42,402 bases of DNA from Zoopage sp. CT-All (lineage: Eukaryota; Zoopagomycota; Zoopagomycetes; Zoopagales; Zoopagaceae): contig QZWS01000019.1 of the NCBI GenBank assembly GCA_004114245.1, positions 1-42,402 of the forward strand, written 5' to 3'. Shown piece after piece: positions 30,901 through 40,332 of the stretch. The stretch's first letter is position 1. Every line of letters begins with the position of its first letter. Below the pieces are notes generated by a model. It made no database searches. It was not told the DNA's origin and worked only from the letters and a program-made list of their open reading frames with translations. A program made the translations under genes and the position numbers.

Positions 30901-31491
30901 CTGCAGATATGAGGTTAAAGAGGTAGCATCTCAGCATAGCCTACTCTATTTCACCGACGTACTGCACCAGGATGGCCAGCAGCTGGCAAACGCGAAAACG
31001 AACAAATTTATCCTTGGCCAGCGTGCCCGGCAATAGGTGCCGAATCCAGGCCACCACAGCACGATTCAGCGGCGTATCCATATCGCGCTCTTCGGAAAAC
31101 ACATTTCCATCGTCGAGAGCAGCGTCTGCGGCGCAGGGTTAGCATAGCGACAGCAATGAACCGGCGCACCCTTCTCAGCAGAGAGCTTGAGGTAGTACGC
31201 GAAAAACCTGATCACGCGCCCAGCCACGGGTTCTGTCCGCTTCACCGGCAACAAGTGGTTCATCAAGCGCGACACGACGGAAATAAACGTGCGCTCGCCG
31301 TCCGCATCGTCTGCAGCGAGGCAATCTTGATGAGCCTTGTGGAGGGCAATGGCGAGCTTCCGATGGTGCGACGCGGACGCCTGCGCTTCCTGAAAAATCT
31401 GTGGAATGCGGAGGAGTCGGGGCGAGATCGTTGGGGGTGGCGGTTCAGCGGGGGCTGCGGCGGCGCGAGCGCTGGGCTTCCGTGGCGGCAT
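27997..31491 (-). CDS. YCG1: Condensin complex subunit 3 (CAP-G/Ycg1), 17 exons
   Basis: Seventeen exons give a continuous 906-residue frame, starting at ATG 31491 and ending at TAG 27997-27999. Family blocks appear in order: RHLLPGTLAKDKFVRFRVCQLLA, KEASVRVQAATAL, TLPFLMERAHDTDPLTRRLVF, NNIIEFLERIDV, EVILIEGYPENLVAAAIEVL, IVMEIISEIRDGFL, ALKSLVLLYFHPTTADN; the end is an acidic tail (EDVADEGDESEAEE...). It is a HEAT-repeat protein that, with the kleisin Brn1/CAP-H, forms the DNA-clamping safety belt of condensin in mitotic chromosome compaction. Introns are 41-79 nt; two (28068-28112 and 30312-30356) need GC instead of GT donors. The 79-nt intron (28461-28539) and the adjoining junction are the least certain. 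Confidence 0.9.
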
Positions 31492-32050
31492 TCGCGTCTG
31501 CTGAGAAGTGGCTCGCCTCAACCGCCCGTAGTATGCATCCACGCCCAACACACTAGGCTATTATACACACGCAGCACGCCCTTGGTATCAGCGATGGATA
31601 TCCCACACAGCGGTGTCATTATCGCCAAGCACGCCAAATGATCTGGAGATGGCGCGCCCACAAGCGGGATCCGGAGACCTGCGAGTGGGCGGAATCCATA
31701 CTCAAGCTGTCGACGCTGGCCCCTGTCGATGTAATTCTCGGTGCGGTCGGAAAAGGCCAGGGTTGGTGCAGGCAGCGGACCAGGATGGGGCTACTGTAGA
31801 ATGAATATGCTGAACCGAGCCATGATGTCCGCGGAGATGGGTGCGCACAGAGAGGCGCCGCTGCAGAGGGCGAGAATCACCGAGATGTGGGTGATATTGC
31901 AGAGCATGTTGGCGAGAAGCCTCGTTGCGCTATCAACGCTCCATCAACGCCCCATCAACGCCCCATCGTTGACAAGAAGCCGATGATGTGCATTTCCTTA
32001 ATTATGGCCAGACCTAGACTCGCTGCGAACCCGATCAGGACGCATTCCTC
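31492..32050. other. Intergenic region with a short 11-bp tandem repeat
   Basis: About 560 bp between the condensin start and the copper transporter stop, holding the condensin promoter. At 31931-31967 there are three to four copies of an 11-bp unit, ATCAACGC(T/C)CC. Frames here have no protein signal. Confidence 0.5.
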
Positions 32051-32623
32051 CTACATACACCCATCGCAGTTGCCAACCAGTGCCGCTTCACCGTCTGTCG
32101 GGCTACTTCGTCGTGCCTGGCGCAGCTGCAGCCACTCCACCACCGCCTGGCCCGCACCAAGCCCAAGCACAATGGTCACGAAGAGGGCCGTGTTGAACGT
32201 CATGGATATCAGCATCAGCGAGTATCGCAGAAATACAAGCACCGGGTGCAAGCCCATGCGCTGCAGCAGGGTCATGGTGGGGTATGCCTCAACGCTGCCG
32301 TTGGCGTATCGAAGTCGGCTGTGGTAGAATGTCAGCGCGCGCTCGACGAAGCACACAAGCGCGGTTACAACGCACGCGGCAATCAGCTGTGAGTGCGTGG
32401 TGATTTTCAATCCGTCAAACAGCATAAATACGCCGGCGTAGTTGGAGCTAAAGAACGGGCCGGATGGGGGCGCGGCGGCGTCCCCTGCTGTCGTCATTGT
32501 TGTTGAATCGTGATGATGGCAGTGTCCCATGATGCGTGGCGTAAAGGGGGCGGCTGGTTGTTGCAGGCTTGAATGGGCGGCGATGCCAGAGCTGGTCGTC
32601 AGATTGTAGAGCAGAAGCAGCAT
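32051..32623 (-). CDS. Ctr-family high-affinity copper transporter
   Basis: A 190-residue intronless protein from the ATG at 32623. It opens with a hydrophobic leader (MLLLLYNL), followed by a lumenal/extracellular stretch with a metal-binding MGHCHHHDSTTM cluster. Three transmembrane segments follow: SQLIAACVVTALVCFVERAL, then VFLRYSLMLISMTFN with the Ctr MxxxM copper filter (MLISM), then TALFVTIVLGLGAG with the GxxxG helix-packing motif. The C-terminus ends CDGCM, a Cys pair suited to handing Cu(I) to chaperones. Ctr proteins form trimers that import Cu(I) across plasma or vacuolar membranes. Usually regulated by copper; no certain copper-response element was identified. Confidence 0.88.
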   Translation of the reverse strand: MLLLLYNLTTSSGIAAHSSLQQPAAPFTPRIMGHCHHHDSTTMTTAGDAAAPPSGPFFSSNYAGVFMLFDGLKITTHSQLIAACVVTALVCFVERALTFYHSRLRYANGSVEAYPTMTLLQRMGLHPVLVFLRYSLMLISMTFNTALFVTIVLGLGAGQAVVEWLQLRQARRSSPTDGEAALVGNCDGCM

Positions 32624-33052
32624 GGCCGCGCTAGCCACATTGGGCTAGCCGAACAATGTGTCAGATTCCATACATATATTGCATCGCCTCCTGACAGGGA
32701 TAGTTTGACCGCTTTGCTGCACAATCATCCTGCAACCTTATTGGGATAAGCTCAGTGGCGTGCTGTGGAATGTGCCTAAAAGAGGGCCTTATTAAACTTC
32801 TAGTATGAATTGATGCTGGTGATGCTGGTGATGCCAGTGTGCTGCGCATTATTACAAGCATCCTGGAATGCAGACACGATTGTCTATGCCAAGCTGCAGA
32901 CGGCAGCAACAGCGCTTGCCCGCCATGTCCACATTGGCTAGCCGAGTTCGGTTAGCCAGCGCAATTTATCTATTTCTGGCGGCAAAATGGCTAGCCTTTT
33001 CCAGCAACTCTACCCAGCCACCTCGGCCCATCCGATCACACAATCAACCTGG
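32624..33052. promoter_or_regulatory. Divergent promoter with repeated GGCTAGCC palindromes
   Basis: The region lies between the copper transporter (minus) and the glycine-zipper protein (plus). CCACATTGGGCTAGCCGA at 32635-32652 recurs as CCACATTGGCTAGCCGA at 32929-32945. The second copy is the left arm of a 10-bp, one-mismatch inverted repeat (32936-32945 / 32948-32957). The self-complementary 8-mer GGCTAGCC occurs at 32643, 32936 and 32989. A short GATGCTG repeat lies near 32810-32835. Repetition and dyad symmetry suggest binding of a dimeric regulator shared by both genes; this is inference. Confidence 0.5.
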
Positions 33053-34456
33053 ATGACGAAGCCGCTAACGACTCTACTTATACTCTGCACGTTTGCAGGC
33101 GTCATCAGCGCTGCGGCGCGTCTCAACGGTGTCGGTAATGCTGAGGACGCAGACAAGGAGGAGCCCGTGTCTCGCGGTCGACGCGGACTCAAAACAGCTG
33201 GCAAGGTCGCCGAACGTCACATCGGAATCTTCACAGGCGCCGCAATCGGCGCACTTACTGCCTATGGCGCGCAGAAAGCATTCGGTGCAAGCCTTCCACC
33301 CGCTGCCACTTCAGCCATTGGCGCTGGTCTTGCGTTGACCACGTTCAAACTGGCCGACCACACCGTCAAGCGCGTTCTTCGCAAGGTCCACTCGCATGTG
33401 GCCCGCAAGACCGATAAAACGCTTGCAGAGGAGCATCGTCGCCGCAAGGCGATTCCGCGGAAAACACGCAACGCGGCGTGGTTAAAAAAGCACACCCCAG
33501 CATGGTTTGGTCGGCGCTTGAAGGAGGTCGGTGCCAGCCAACTGCCACTGGTGTTTGGCGCCATGGCTTCTGGGGCTACGGCGGCTACGGTCGGCGGTTT
33601 GCTAGCGGGCGGGTCAATCGGCGTCCTTGGCACGGCTGCCATTGCTGCATCGGCTGGTCTGCCGGCATTTGGAATAACGCGCAAGGTCGCGATCCGCGTT
33701 AATCGCCGAGTTAGAGCGAGGAGAAACCGGCGCCGTAAAGGCCTCTCCAAGCCAACAAAGAGGCCGCTAAGAGAACGTGTGCATGAATGGGGCCAGAAAC
33801 ATACACCCCGCAAGGTGGCTACCCGTGCTGGGCACGGCCTGCTCCGCTTTGGTCCTGCCGTGCTAGGTGCTGCAGCTTCCGGGGTAGCAGGGGCAGCTGT
33901 GTCAGGAGCGTTAGTCACGGTCGGGCCCATCGCCGCTGTCGCAGGCGCAGGCATTGTGGGCACGACTGTGTTTGAAGTCATCAAGAAATCAGGCGACGCC
34001 ATCATCGGCAGCATTCAAAAGCACCGCCGTCATGGCAGCGGCAGCTCAAATTCGACCATGCCGGCCAGCGGAAAAGATGGAGACGCGGAGGCTGCAAACG
34101 CCATGAGCGGAAACACGCAGCCTGTCGCGCTTCCGGGCGGCCCCTGTTGCCCAGCCTGCAGCGGCGGCGGCATGAATGTGTGTCCGATCGAGCGTGGTGG
34201 TGGCCGGGCGAGTCGAGCATCGTTGTCGATGAGTGTGGAGGAGGGTGCGCTGCCCGTGCCTCGGCCTCGAGCACCCGCGCCTCGGCTGTCTGCGTCGGCT
34301 GCACCGAGACCTGCATGTGTCGGCTGTGTTTCGCCTGCGGGAGGTGCTGCCGGCGCTGCAGCAGCCGCCGAGTCGGCTATGGCAGGCAGCATCGCCGCGG
34401 AGGAAGCGGCAACGGGATCGTTTTTCTCCCGAGCCATGAGAGGCATTTTCAAGTAA
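33053..34456 (+). CDS. Secreted glycine/alanine-zipper repeat protein, unknown function
   Basis: About 467 residues from the ATG at 33053, which places a good signal peptide at the N-terminus (PLTTLLILCTFAGVISA); an ATG at 32987 would add 22 residues before it. The mature part has three copies of a module: a basic linker followed by a ~45-residue Gly/Ala-rich hydrophobic stretch (GIFTGAAIGALTAYG, VFGAMASGATAATVGG, AVLGAAASGVAGAAVSGAL) full of GxxxG/AxxxG spacings. The linkers share KKHTPAWF / QKHTPRK and contain RGRR, KR and RRRK clusters that could be Kex2-type cleavage sites. The C-terminus has a Cys cluster (PCCPACSGGG) and a Pro/Ala-rich tail. No family recognised. It may insert in membranes, or be a processed precursor. 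Confidence 0.65.
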   Translation: MTKPLTTLLILCTFAGVISAAARLNGVGNAEDADKEEPVSRGRRGLKTAGKVAERHIGIFTGAAIGALTAYGAQKAFGASLPPAATSAIGAGLALTTFKLADHTVKRVLRKVHSHVARKTDKTLAEEHRRRKAIPRKTRNAAWLKKHTPAWFGRRLKEVGASQLPLVFGAMASGATAATVGGLLAGGSIGVLGTAAIAASAGLPAFGITRKVAIRVNRRVRARRNRRRKGLSKPTKRPLRERVHEWGQKHTPRKVATRAGHGLLRFGPAVLGAAASGVAGAAVSGALVTVGPIAAVAGAGIVGTTVFEVIKKSGDAIIGSIQKHRRHGSGSSNSTMPASGKDGDAEAANAMSGNTQPVALPGGPCCPACSGGGMNVCPIERGGGRASRASLSMSVEEGALPVPRPRAPAPRLSASAAPRPACVGCVSPAGGAAGAAAAAESAMAGSIAAEEAATGSFFSRAMRGIFK

Positions 34457-34615
34457 TGAACTAGGATTAGAATACATTCCATTTGCTCTGTTACTGGAGG
34501 CTGTGCCGGTGAGTGGGTTCTCGGCGGCCTGCATGGTATCCGCCGTGTAGACTGTGCCCCGACCCCCTGTTTCTTTTCTCCCTCTGCCAGCCGCAACCAC
34601 CGCTCACATCCCACC

Positions 34616-35071
34616 ATGGCCGACGACGAAGCTATTGCCGCCGCTGAGCTCAAGAAGAAGCGCACTTTCCGCAAATTCACCTTCCGCGGCGTCGATCTCG
34701 AGCCGCTGTTGGACCTGCCCTCGGAGCAGTTCATCCAGATGCTGCACTGCCGCGCTCGCCGCCGCTTCCGCCGCGGCCTCAAGCGCAAGCCCATGACGCT
34801 GATCAAGAAGCTGCGCAAGGCCAAGACGGAGGCCCCGGAGAATGAGAAGCCGGCGGTGGTCAAGACGCATCTGCGCAACATGATCATTGTGCCCGAGATG
34901 ATTGGCTCCGTGGTGGGGGTGTACAACGGCAAGGTGTTCAACCAGATCGAGATCAAGCCCGAGATGATTGGCTATTACCTGGGCGAGTTCTCCATCACGT
35001 ACAAGCCGGTGAAGCACGGCAGGCCCGGTATCGGTGCCACGCACTCGTCGCGTTTTGTCCCGCTCAAGTAG
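34616..35071 (+). CDS. RPS15: Cytosolic 40S ribosomal protein uS19
   Basis: 151 residues, intronless. The sequence matches eukaryotic Rps15 nearly throughout: [90 protein letters not shown], and the decoding-centre tail [12 protein letters not shown]. It sits in the 40S head near the A site. A pyrimidine-rich leader (CTGTTTCTTTTCTCCCTCTGCC region, 34567-34590) precedes the ATG, as is common in fungal ribosomal-protein genes. Codon use is strongly biased to C/G-ending codons, consistent with high expression. Confidence 0.98.
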   Translation: MADDEAIAAAELKKKRTFRKFTFRGVDLEPLLDLPSEQFIQMLHCRARRRFRRGLKRKPMTLIKKLRKAKTEAPENEKPAVVKTHLRNMIIVPEMIGSVVGVYNGKVFNQIEIKPEMIGYYLGEFSITYKPVKHGRPGIGATHSSRFVPLK

Positions 35072-35568
35072 GTGTGCTGGCTGCTGTTGCAATGCACCGT
35101 TGCAATGCGCAGGCTATATTACTTCTCGGCGACCGTCTCCCGCGCAACACGCTTCCTGGGGATTGAATTCGAATCACGGCTGTGTCTGATGCACTGGCGT
35201 GACCGCTTCTGGCCACTCAGGGAGTAGGGTCGTGAAGCAAGGCACTTCCCATGGCGGTGCAGAAAGCGGAGACGTGGGAGCGAATCATGATGCACTGCGA
35301 CCAACAGCACCCACATCCCGCTCTCAGACACGGCTGCGTTCACTGCCAGCCCGGCGCAGCATCCTGGCCGCAGCGCACATCCCCGCGCTGTGCGGCACCC
35401 ACTCTGCTGGCGAGCAGTGTTTGACGCCTGTCCACTTTCGGACAGGCCATGCATGCCCTCTGCTCAACTCCTTCACTCTCGCCGCATCCCTGTGTCCCCG
35501 CCTTCCCCGCCTCCCTCGCCCCTTTCTCGCACCCATTCCCGCTCTCTCAGTCTAGATCCGCACCGATC
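35072..35568. other. Intergenic region, promoter and pyrimidine-rich leader of the GPI-protein gene
   Basis: No gene is seen. From about 35456 to 35555 the plus strand is strongly C/T-rich (Pro/Ser-coding by chance in several frames), which looks like a pyrimidine-rich 5' UTR/promoter tract of the gene starting at 35569. Confidence 0.45.
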
Positions 35569-36231
35569 ATGCTTCTTTCTCGCACTGCCATACTTCTCGG
35601 TCTCTTCGCCGCCCTCCCTGCCGCCGTGCTCGCCGACCTCTCCATCACCTTCCCCGTCGCCGGCTCCTCCTGGTCCCCCTCGACTGCCGCCTCCATCTCT
35701 TGGGCACCCTTCCCCGCCGGAGCAACCTACGATTCCGCCAAGACTTATGCCGTCGATCTCATGCGCGGCAATCCCCAGGCCTTGGTGCTCGTCGCCACCC
35801 TCGCTCAGAGCGTGTCCGAGGCCCAGGGCGGACTGAGTGGGATAAGGCTGCTGGGCGATTGGGGCAGTGGGAATGATTTCGTGGTGCGTGTCGGCGATAA
35901 GTACTCGCACGCGTTTGGCATTTATCAGACCTCGGCTGGGGGCTCGCCGGCCCCGCCGCCCCCCGCTGCTCCCGGCAACAGTGGTCTAAATGGCCGGCCT
36001 GGACAGGGTGTAGTGGGAGGCAGTGGTTCTGCGAATGGCACCTTGGGTGCGCCAGGGACCGTGCCCGGCCCAGGCGCCCCAGGCGTCAGTGCCACAACTC
36101 CCGGTGCGCCGGCTCCGCGCATCACCACCACCCCGGCGGTGAATAGCTCTGCTGCTGCTGTGGAACGGTCCGGGTCTACGATTGCGGTTGCCGCGCTTGT
36201 CCCCATTATTGTCGGAGTCTGGTGGCAGTGA
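35569..36231 (+). CDS. Kre9/Knh1-like GPI-anchored cell-surface protein, 220 aa
   Basis: From the ATG at 35569: a signal peptide (LLSRTAILLGLFAALPAAVLA), then a ~95-residue beta-sandwich domain with the hallmarks of the fungal Kre9/KNH N-terminal family (DLSITFPVAGSSWSPSTAASISW ... VVRVGDKYSHAFGIYQ). A long Gly/Pro/Ala/Thr-rich linker follows, apparently for O-glycosylation. The C-terminus has small residues (NSSAAA), a spacer and a hydrophobic tail (STIAVAALVPIIVGVWW), as needed for GPI attachment. Such proteins locate to the plasma membrane/cell wall and are often abundant in hyphae or fruiting tissue; a role in beta-glucan assembly is inferred only from the family name. No introns. Confidence 0.82.
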   Translation: MLLSRTAILLGLFAALPAAVLADLSITFPVAGSSWSPSTAASISWAPFPAGATYDSAKTYAVDLMRGNPQALVLVATLAQSVSEAQGGLSGIRLLGDWGSGNDFVVRVGDKYSHAFGIYQTSAGGSPAPPPPAAPGNSGLNGRPGQGVVGGSGSANGTLGAPGTVPGPGAPGVSATTPGAPAPRITTTPAVNSSAAAVERSGSTIAVAALVPIIVGVWWQ

Positions 36232-36348
36232 GTGGGCTCCCCTACTTGTTCTCTTCATGCATCCTGTTTCGACCGATAGTTTGAGCTATTGGACTGCCTA
36301 CAACAGCGACAGACAGCTAAAGGGCTTTATATGATGCCGTCGGCGAAA

Positions 36349-38140
36349 CTACTGCCAGCCACTGACATAAGCTGAATCCAGCTGCAACACTACTGGATCA
36401 TCATCCTCGTCAACTTCGTCAGGTGTTTCTCCCACAGCAGTCCTTGGTCCATCCGGCTGTGCTATCCTAGGTTCTTCGGTATCATTAAATCCGCTTACAT
36501 ATGCGCTGTCCAGCTGCAGCACAACATGCTCGTCGTCATCTGCCACTTCGACCACTGCAGCAGCTTGAGCACCTGCCATGGTCTCCTCTGCATCGCCATC
36601 ACCGTGTCCTTCGACAACCCTGTGCAGCATGTGCCTTGCTTCACCAAGTTCTAGCCGTTCTGCGCAGGCCTCCTGCCAACATCCCTCCACCACACGACGA
36701 TACGCTCTCGGCACGTCGGAGGAAATAGCTTCCCTGGTACTGTTGACCAGGACATCAAAGACGAGGCTGACGTCGTTGCGGCCGCCAAACGGTCGTTTAC
36801 CGCTGGCAATTTCCCAGCAAAGCCATCCAAAGGAGTATATGTCCATGGCCTCTGTATAAGTCATCGATGGAGTGGACAGGCGCTCCGGTGCAATATAGGC
36901 AACAATCCCAATGACGCCGGTGTCAGTAGCTGTGGCAACATCTTTGTTGGACTTCGCCAAGCCAAAATCCGTGATCATTGGGCTGCCGTTCGCGTCCACC
37001 AGGACATTGCCAGAGTGAAAATCGCCGTGGAGGATGCCATCGCGGTGAATGAAGCCCAACCCGATAGCAATCTGCTCAGCGAGGAGTGCGCGCTGCGGCC
37101 ACGACAAGCGCGCGTGATATTTTGCGAGATAATCCACCAAAGACCCGTTCGCAGCATACTTCATGATCATGCCAGGTTGCCCGTCCTTGTCGTACATAAT
37201 GCCATGCAGCTTGACTACATAATCGCCGTCGTGTATGCGCTTCAACATGCGCACTTCCTCGACAAACGTGGACGCATCAAAGAGGTATTTGAGCACAACG
37301 GGAGTGTCGAGCCACGATGCACGCGACACGCTGCCGAACCCACCGCGACGGAGGAATTTCTCCACGCGCACCTGCGAGGCAGGGATCTCGCGCAGATGCT
37401 TTTGATCTATGGCGAGGCGCAGCCAGCGTTTTCGCTCATCCTCGAGCGTCAAGGCCGGGCGCTGCAACAATTCCAATGGGACGTGCTGCAGCGTGTCGAG
37501 TTCAGAGAGCTCCGTGTCGATCTGACGTCGGAGTTCGTTAAGAAGCGCACGCTGGCTTTCCACTGTCACCGGCTGCGGGCGCTCAACCATTGCACGGACC
37601 AGGGCATTTGCAGCTGCATCGAGGCGGGCGTGGATCTGGTTAAACGCCTGGCGGTCGGAGAATACCACCGCTTGGTTGGGCGGGCCGGGTCGAAGAGGAA
37701 GCATTTGCAGCTGAATCTTCACCTTGGCCTGCATTACTTGCTCCCCGAGAGCCTTGGACGCGGCGGCGAGGTCGCTGAGGTCATGGGTTTGAGAGAATCG
37801 CATCGGCTGCTTCTGAAGACGAATCTAGCCATCGATGTCGATGAACGCAAACTACCGGGGCTAATGGAGTCTACATCGAATTGAAAATAGTCGACCGCTA
37901 TTTGCTTGACACGGCGCATGATGGCCTCGCAGTCCCCGGCGTTCTGCTTGACGGCCCTGCACATCTGCTCGATGCTGAAGGCCTGCTGCTGACTCTCGGC
38001 CAATCAGTCAAGATGGCTCAAGGGAGGCAAAGCTACATGTTGACAGCATGGCTATGTGCATCGGCAGCCAGCGCGGAGATCTGCTCGGGCGTGAGGCCCA
38101 GGCTTGCGTCGGCTGCGGCTGCGGCTGCGGCTGCGGTCAT
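36349..38140 (-). CDS. Protein kinase (TKL/RIPK-like) with helical N-terminus and duplicated C-terminal motif
   Basis: Three exons (38140-38045, 37994-37875, 37824-36349; both introns 50 nt) encode 563 residues. The N-terminus is poly-Ala then a ~200-residue helical region (FSIEQMCRAVKQN ... DLAAASKALGEQ ... LRRQIDTELSELDTL). The kinase domain has a Gly-rich loop (RRGGFGSV, ~232-239), VVLK lysine (~251), catalytic loop HGDFHSGNVL (HGD replaces HRD, a non-RD kinase), intact DFG (~358-360) and APE. All catalytic residues are present, so it should be active. The C-terminal tail is acidic and contains VVLQLDSAYVSG twice (~506-517 and 550-561), the second at the very end. Divergent from the neighbouring pseudokinase gene, 73 bp between start codons. 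Confidence 0.85.
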
Positions 38141-38213
38141 GGCGAGATAGCCAATCGACGGAGCTTTTGCCACCTACCCCTGCCCCAGCACTTCCCTATT
38201 TACTGTGCCGCCG

Positions 38214-40284
38214 ATGGACTCGCTTCTCGAAGCCGGACATATTGTTGTACAGGTCGGTACGATCGTCGGCGATCTTGTCCCCGTCCCTTTCCTCGCCCAG
38301 GCGCTCAGCATCGTCGCAGGCATCGTCGCGCGGGCGGAACAGGCTGAGCACAACAAGGCCACCTGCTCGCGCCTTGCCGCCCGTGTCAAGATCGCAAACG
38401 ACACGATCGCGCAGATGCCGCGCCAGAATCTAGTCGACAATCCCGCGATGGAGGCGTTCGTGGTCGTGCTGAGAGACGTTTCGGTGTTTGTGGAAAAGGC
38501 CTCGCGGGTAAGCTCGTTCGTGCGGTGGCTCAACGCCGGCGAGGTCCGCAGCACGTTTGACTCGCTGACGTCGCGACTGGATATCTGCATTGCAGATCTT
38601 GGGCTGAATACGCTGGCAAGGACGAATCGGCAGGCGGTGGAGGATCGCGAGTGTCTGGACCGCGATATGGCCGAAATGCGCGTGTTTATGAGCTCGATTG
38701 ACAATGGTCTCGCGAGCGTCGATAACAGACTCGAGGCGTTGATTGAGGTGGTCAGGTCGCGAGACGTCTCGCAGGATGTACTGGCCGCGTCGCGGATTGC
38801 GCCCAGTGAGCTGTCGGACGCCGATGCTGCCGACGGGCTGCCCGTTCGGCTTAGCCGGTCCGTCACGCGCCGCGTTTGGCGCTATCAAAACGTTGCGGAC
38901 AAGAATTTCGGCCCTGTCGATGGATCAATCCTTGATGAGCTGACCAAGGAAGTCGCGCTGCTCAGACAGCTGGAACAGTGCCAGTACGTCGTCAATGTCT
39001 ACGGCACTGCCCAGATCCATGGTCGGCTGCATCTCATCATGGAATACTACCAAAACGGTGCCCTGGACGAGTATCTTGCAAAAAGCTCCCTTGGATGGCC
39101 CGAGCGACTTGATATTGCGCTGGACATCGCCCGCGGAATGTGCTTTCTCCACGAGGTTGGCATCCTGCACCACGACCTTCGCTCCGCCAATGTCTTGCTA
39201 AACGACCGCCTGCAGGTATTGACATTGTTTATAAAACTGTCTGTCTCACTGTCATGGTGATAGGCCAGGATAAGCAATTTCCGAACGAGCCGAACGGAGG
39301 AGGACGTATCGCGGTCGGTCGTGGATGACATGCAGCGTATTCGCTGGACCGCGCCCGAGAAGGCTAAAGATTCCAAGCTTGCGTTTTCCAAAAACTGTGA
39401 TGTGTACAGGTATGATCCTCTTGCTCCGTTGCCAATGCTCAGTCGATTTTAGTTTCGGCATGCTTCTGTGGGAGATTGCCTCTGGTGGTCCTCCCTTTGC
39501 CGCCTTGGATGCAATTCAGGCATATCGTAAACTCGTCACGGGCAGTCGAGAAGCGCCCCCGGCGGATACGCCGCCAATGTACGCTGAAGCGATGCAAAGC
39601 GCATGGTGCTCCGAACCGCAGAAACGGCCGACTATGAGCGAGCTTTTCCTGAAACTAAAAGGCGCCAAGGATAGCTACAAGCCGCATCCATTCCCACCTA
39701 CTACCCTTGCGTCCACTTCTGCAGCTGTGAATGCTCCTGGATTAGATTTCGAGGATGACTTTGAAAATCTTCGAATCGGCGATGACCTTGATGACGAAAG
39801 CGAGGCACTCCCGCCTCTCGCCGACGGCATTCAAGCGCATAATGCAAAAGACCATGATCGCGCTTGGGGCATCTTTCAAGGGCATACCGATCGCAACGAT
39901 GATCTGAACGCCATGTACTGGGTTGCATATTATCTCTATCGCGGTCTCGGCAGCCAAGAAATGAATGCCCAGCTTGCACTCAAGTTCTGGGAGCGCGCCG
40001 CAAATGCAGGCCAGCCCGACGCCCAGCTTCGATTCGGCGCGTGCCTGATGCAGGGCTCGGACGGTCTAACGCGCGATGTCCCCGGTGGCTTTGCATGGAT
40101 CAAGAAGGCCGCGGATCAAGGCAACATCGCCGCGCAATTCAACGTCGGCGATTTATACCGGAGTGGTCGTGTCAAGTCGGTTGGCAAGGACGATGCCCTT
40201 GGTCGAAAATATCTTGGTCTCGCGGCCAAACAAGGCCATCCAAATGCCAAGCAGATATGCGACAAGTGGCTGATCGGCTATTGA
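38214..40284 (+). CDS. MLKL-like four-helix-bundle / pseudokinase / Sel1-repeat protein
   Basis: Three exons (38214-39215, 39264-39409, 39453-40284; introns 48 and 43 nt) encode 659 residues. Residues 1-135 form amphipathic helices (IVVQVGTIVGDLVPVPFLAQALSIV ... AEHNKATCSRLAARVKI ... VVVLRDVSVFVEKAS) like the MLKL N-terminal/HeLo-type bundle. Helices at 140-185 resemble the MLKL brace. The kinase-like domain (~205-470) has no recognisable Gly-rich loop, the catalytic loop HHDLRSANVLL (Asp and Asn kept, Arg lost), and NFR in place of DFG (~339-341). APEK and WEIASGGPPFA follow. The C-terminus has about three Sel1-type repeats (WERAANAGQPDAQLRFG, IKKAADQGNIAAQFNVG, LGLAAKQGHPNAKQ). Probably a pseudokinase effector or scaffold in cell-death or stress signalling. 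Confidence 0.85.
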
Positions 40285-40332
40285 CATACAGGCCCAATGC
40301 TTGCATATATGTGATACACTAATGCGAATAAT

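Noticed and set aside
34030-34956. Long minus-strand frame opposite the zipper protein and RPS15
   Set aside because: Antisense to two well supported genes; it arises from G/C-rich codon bias.
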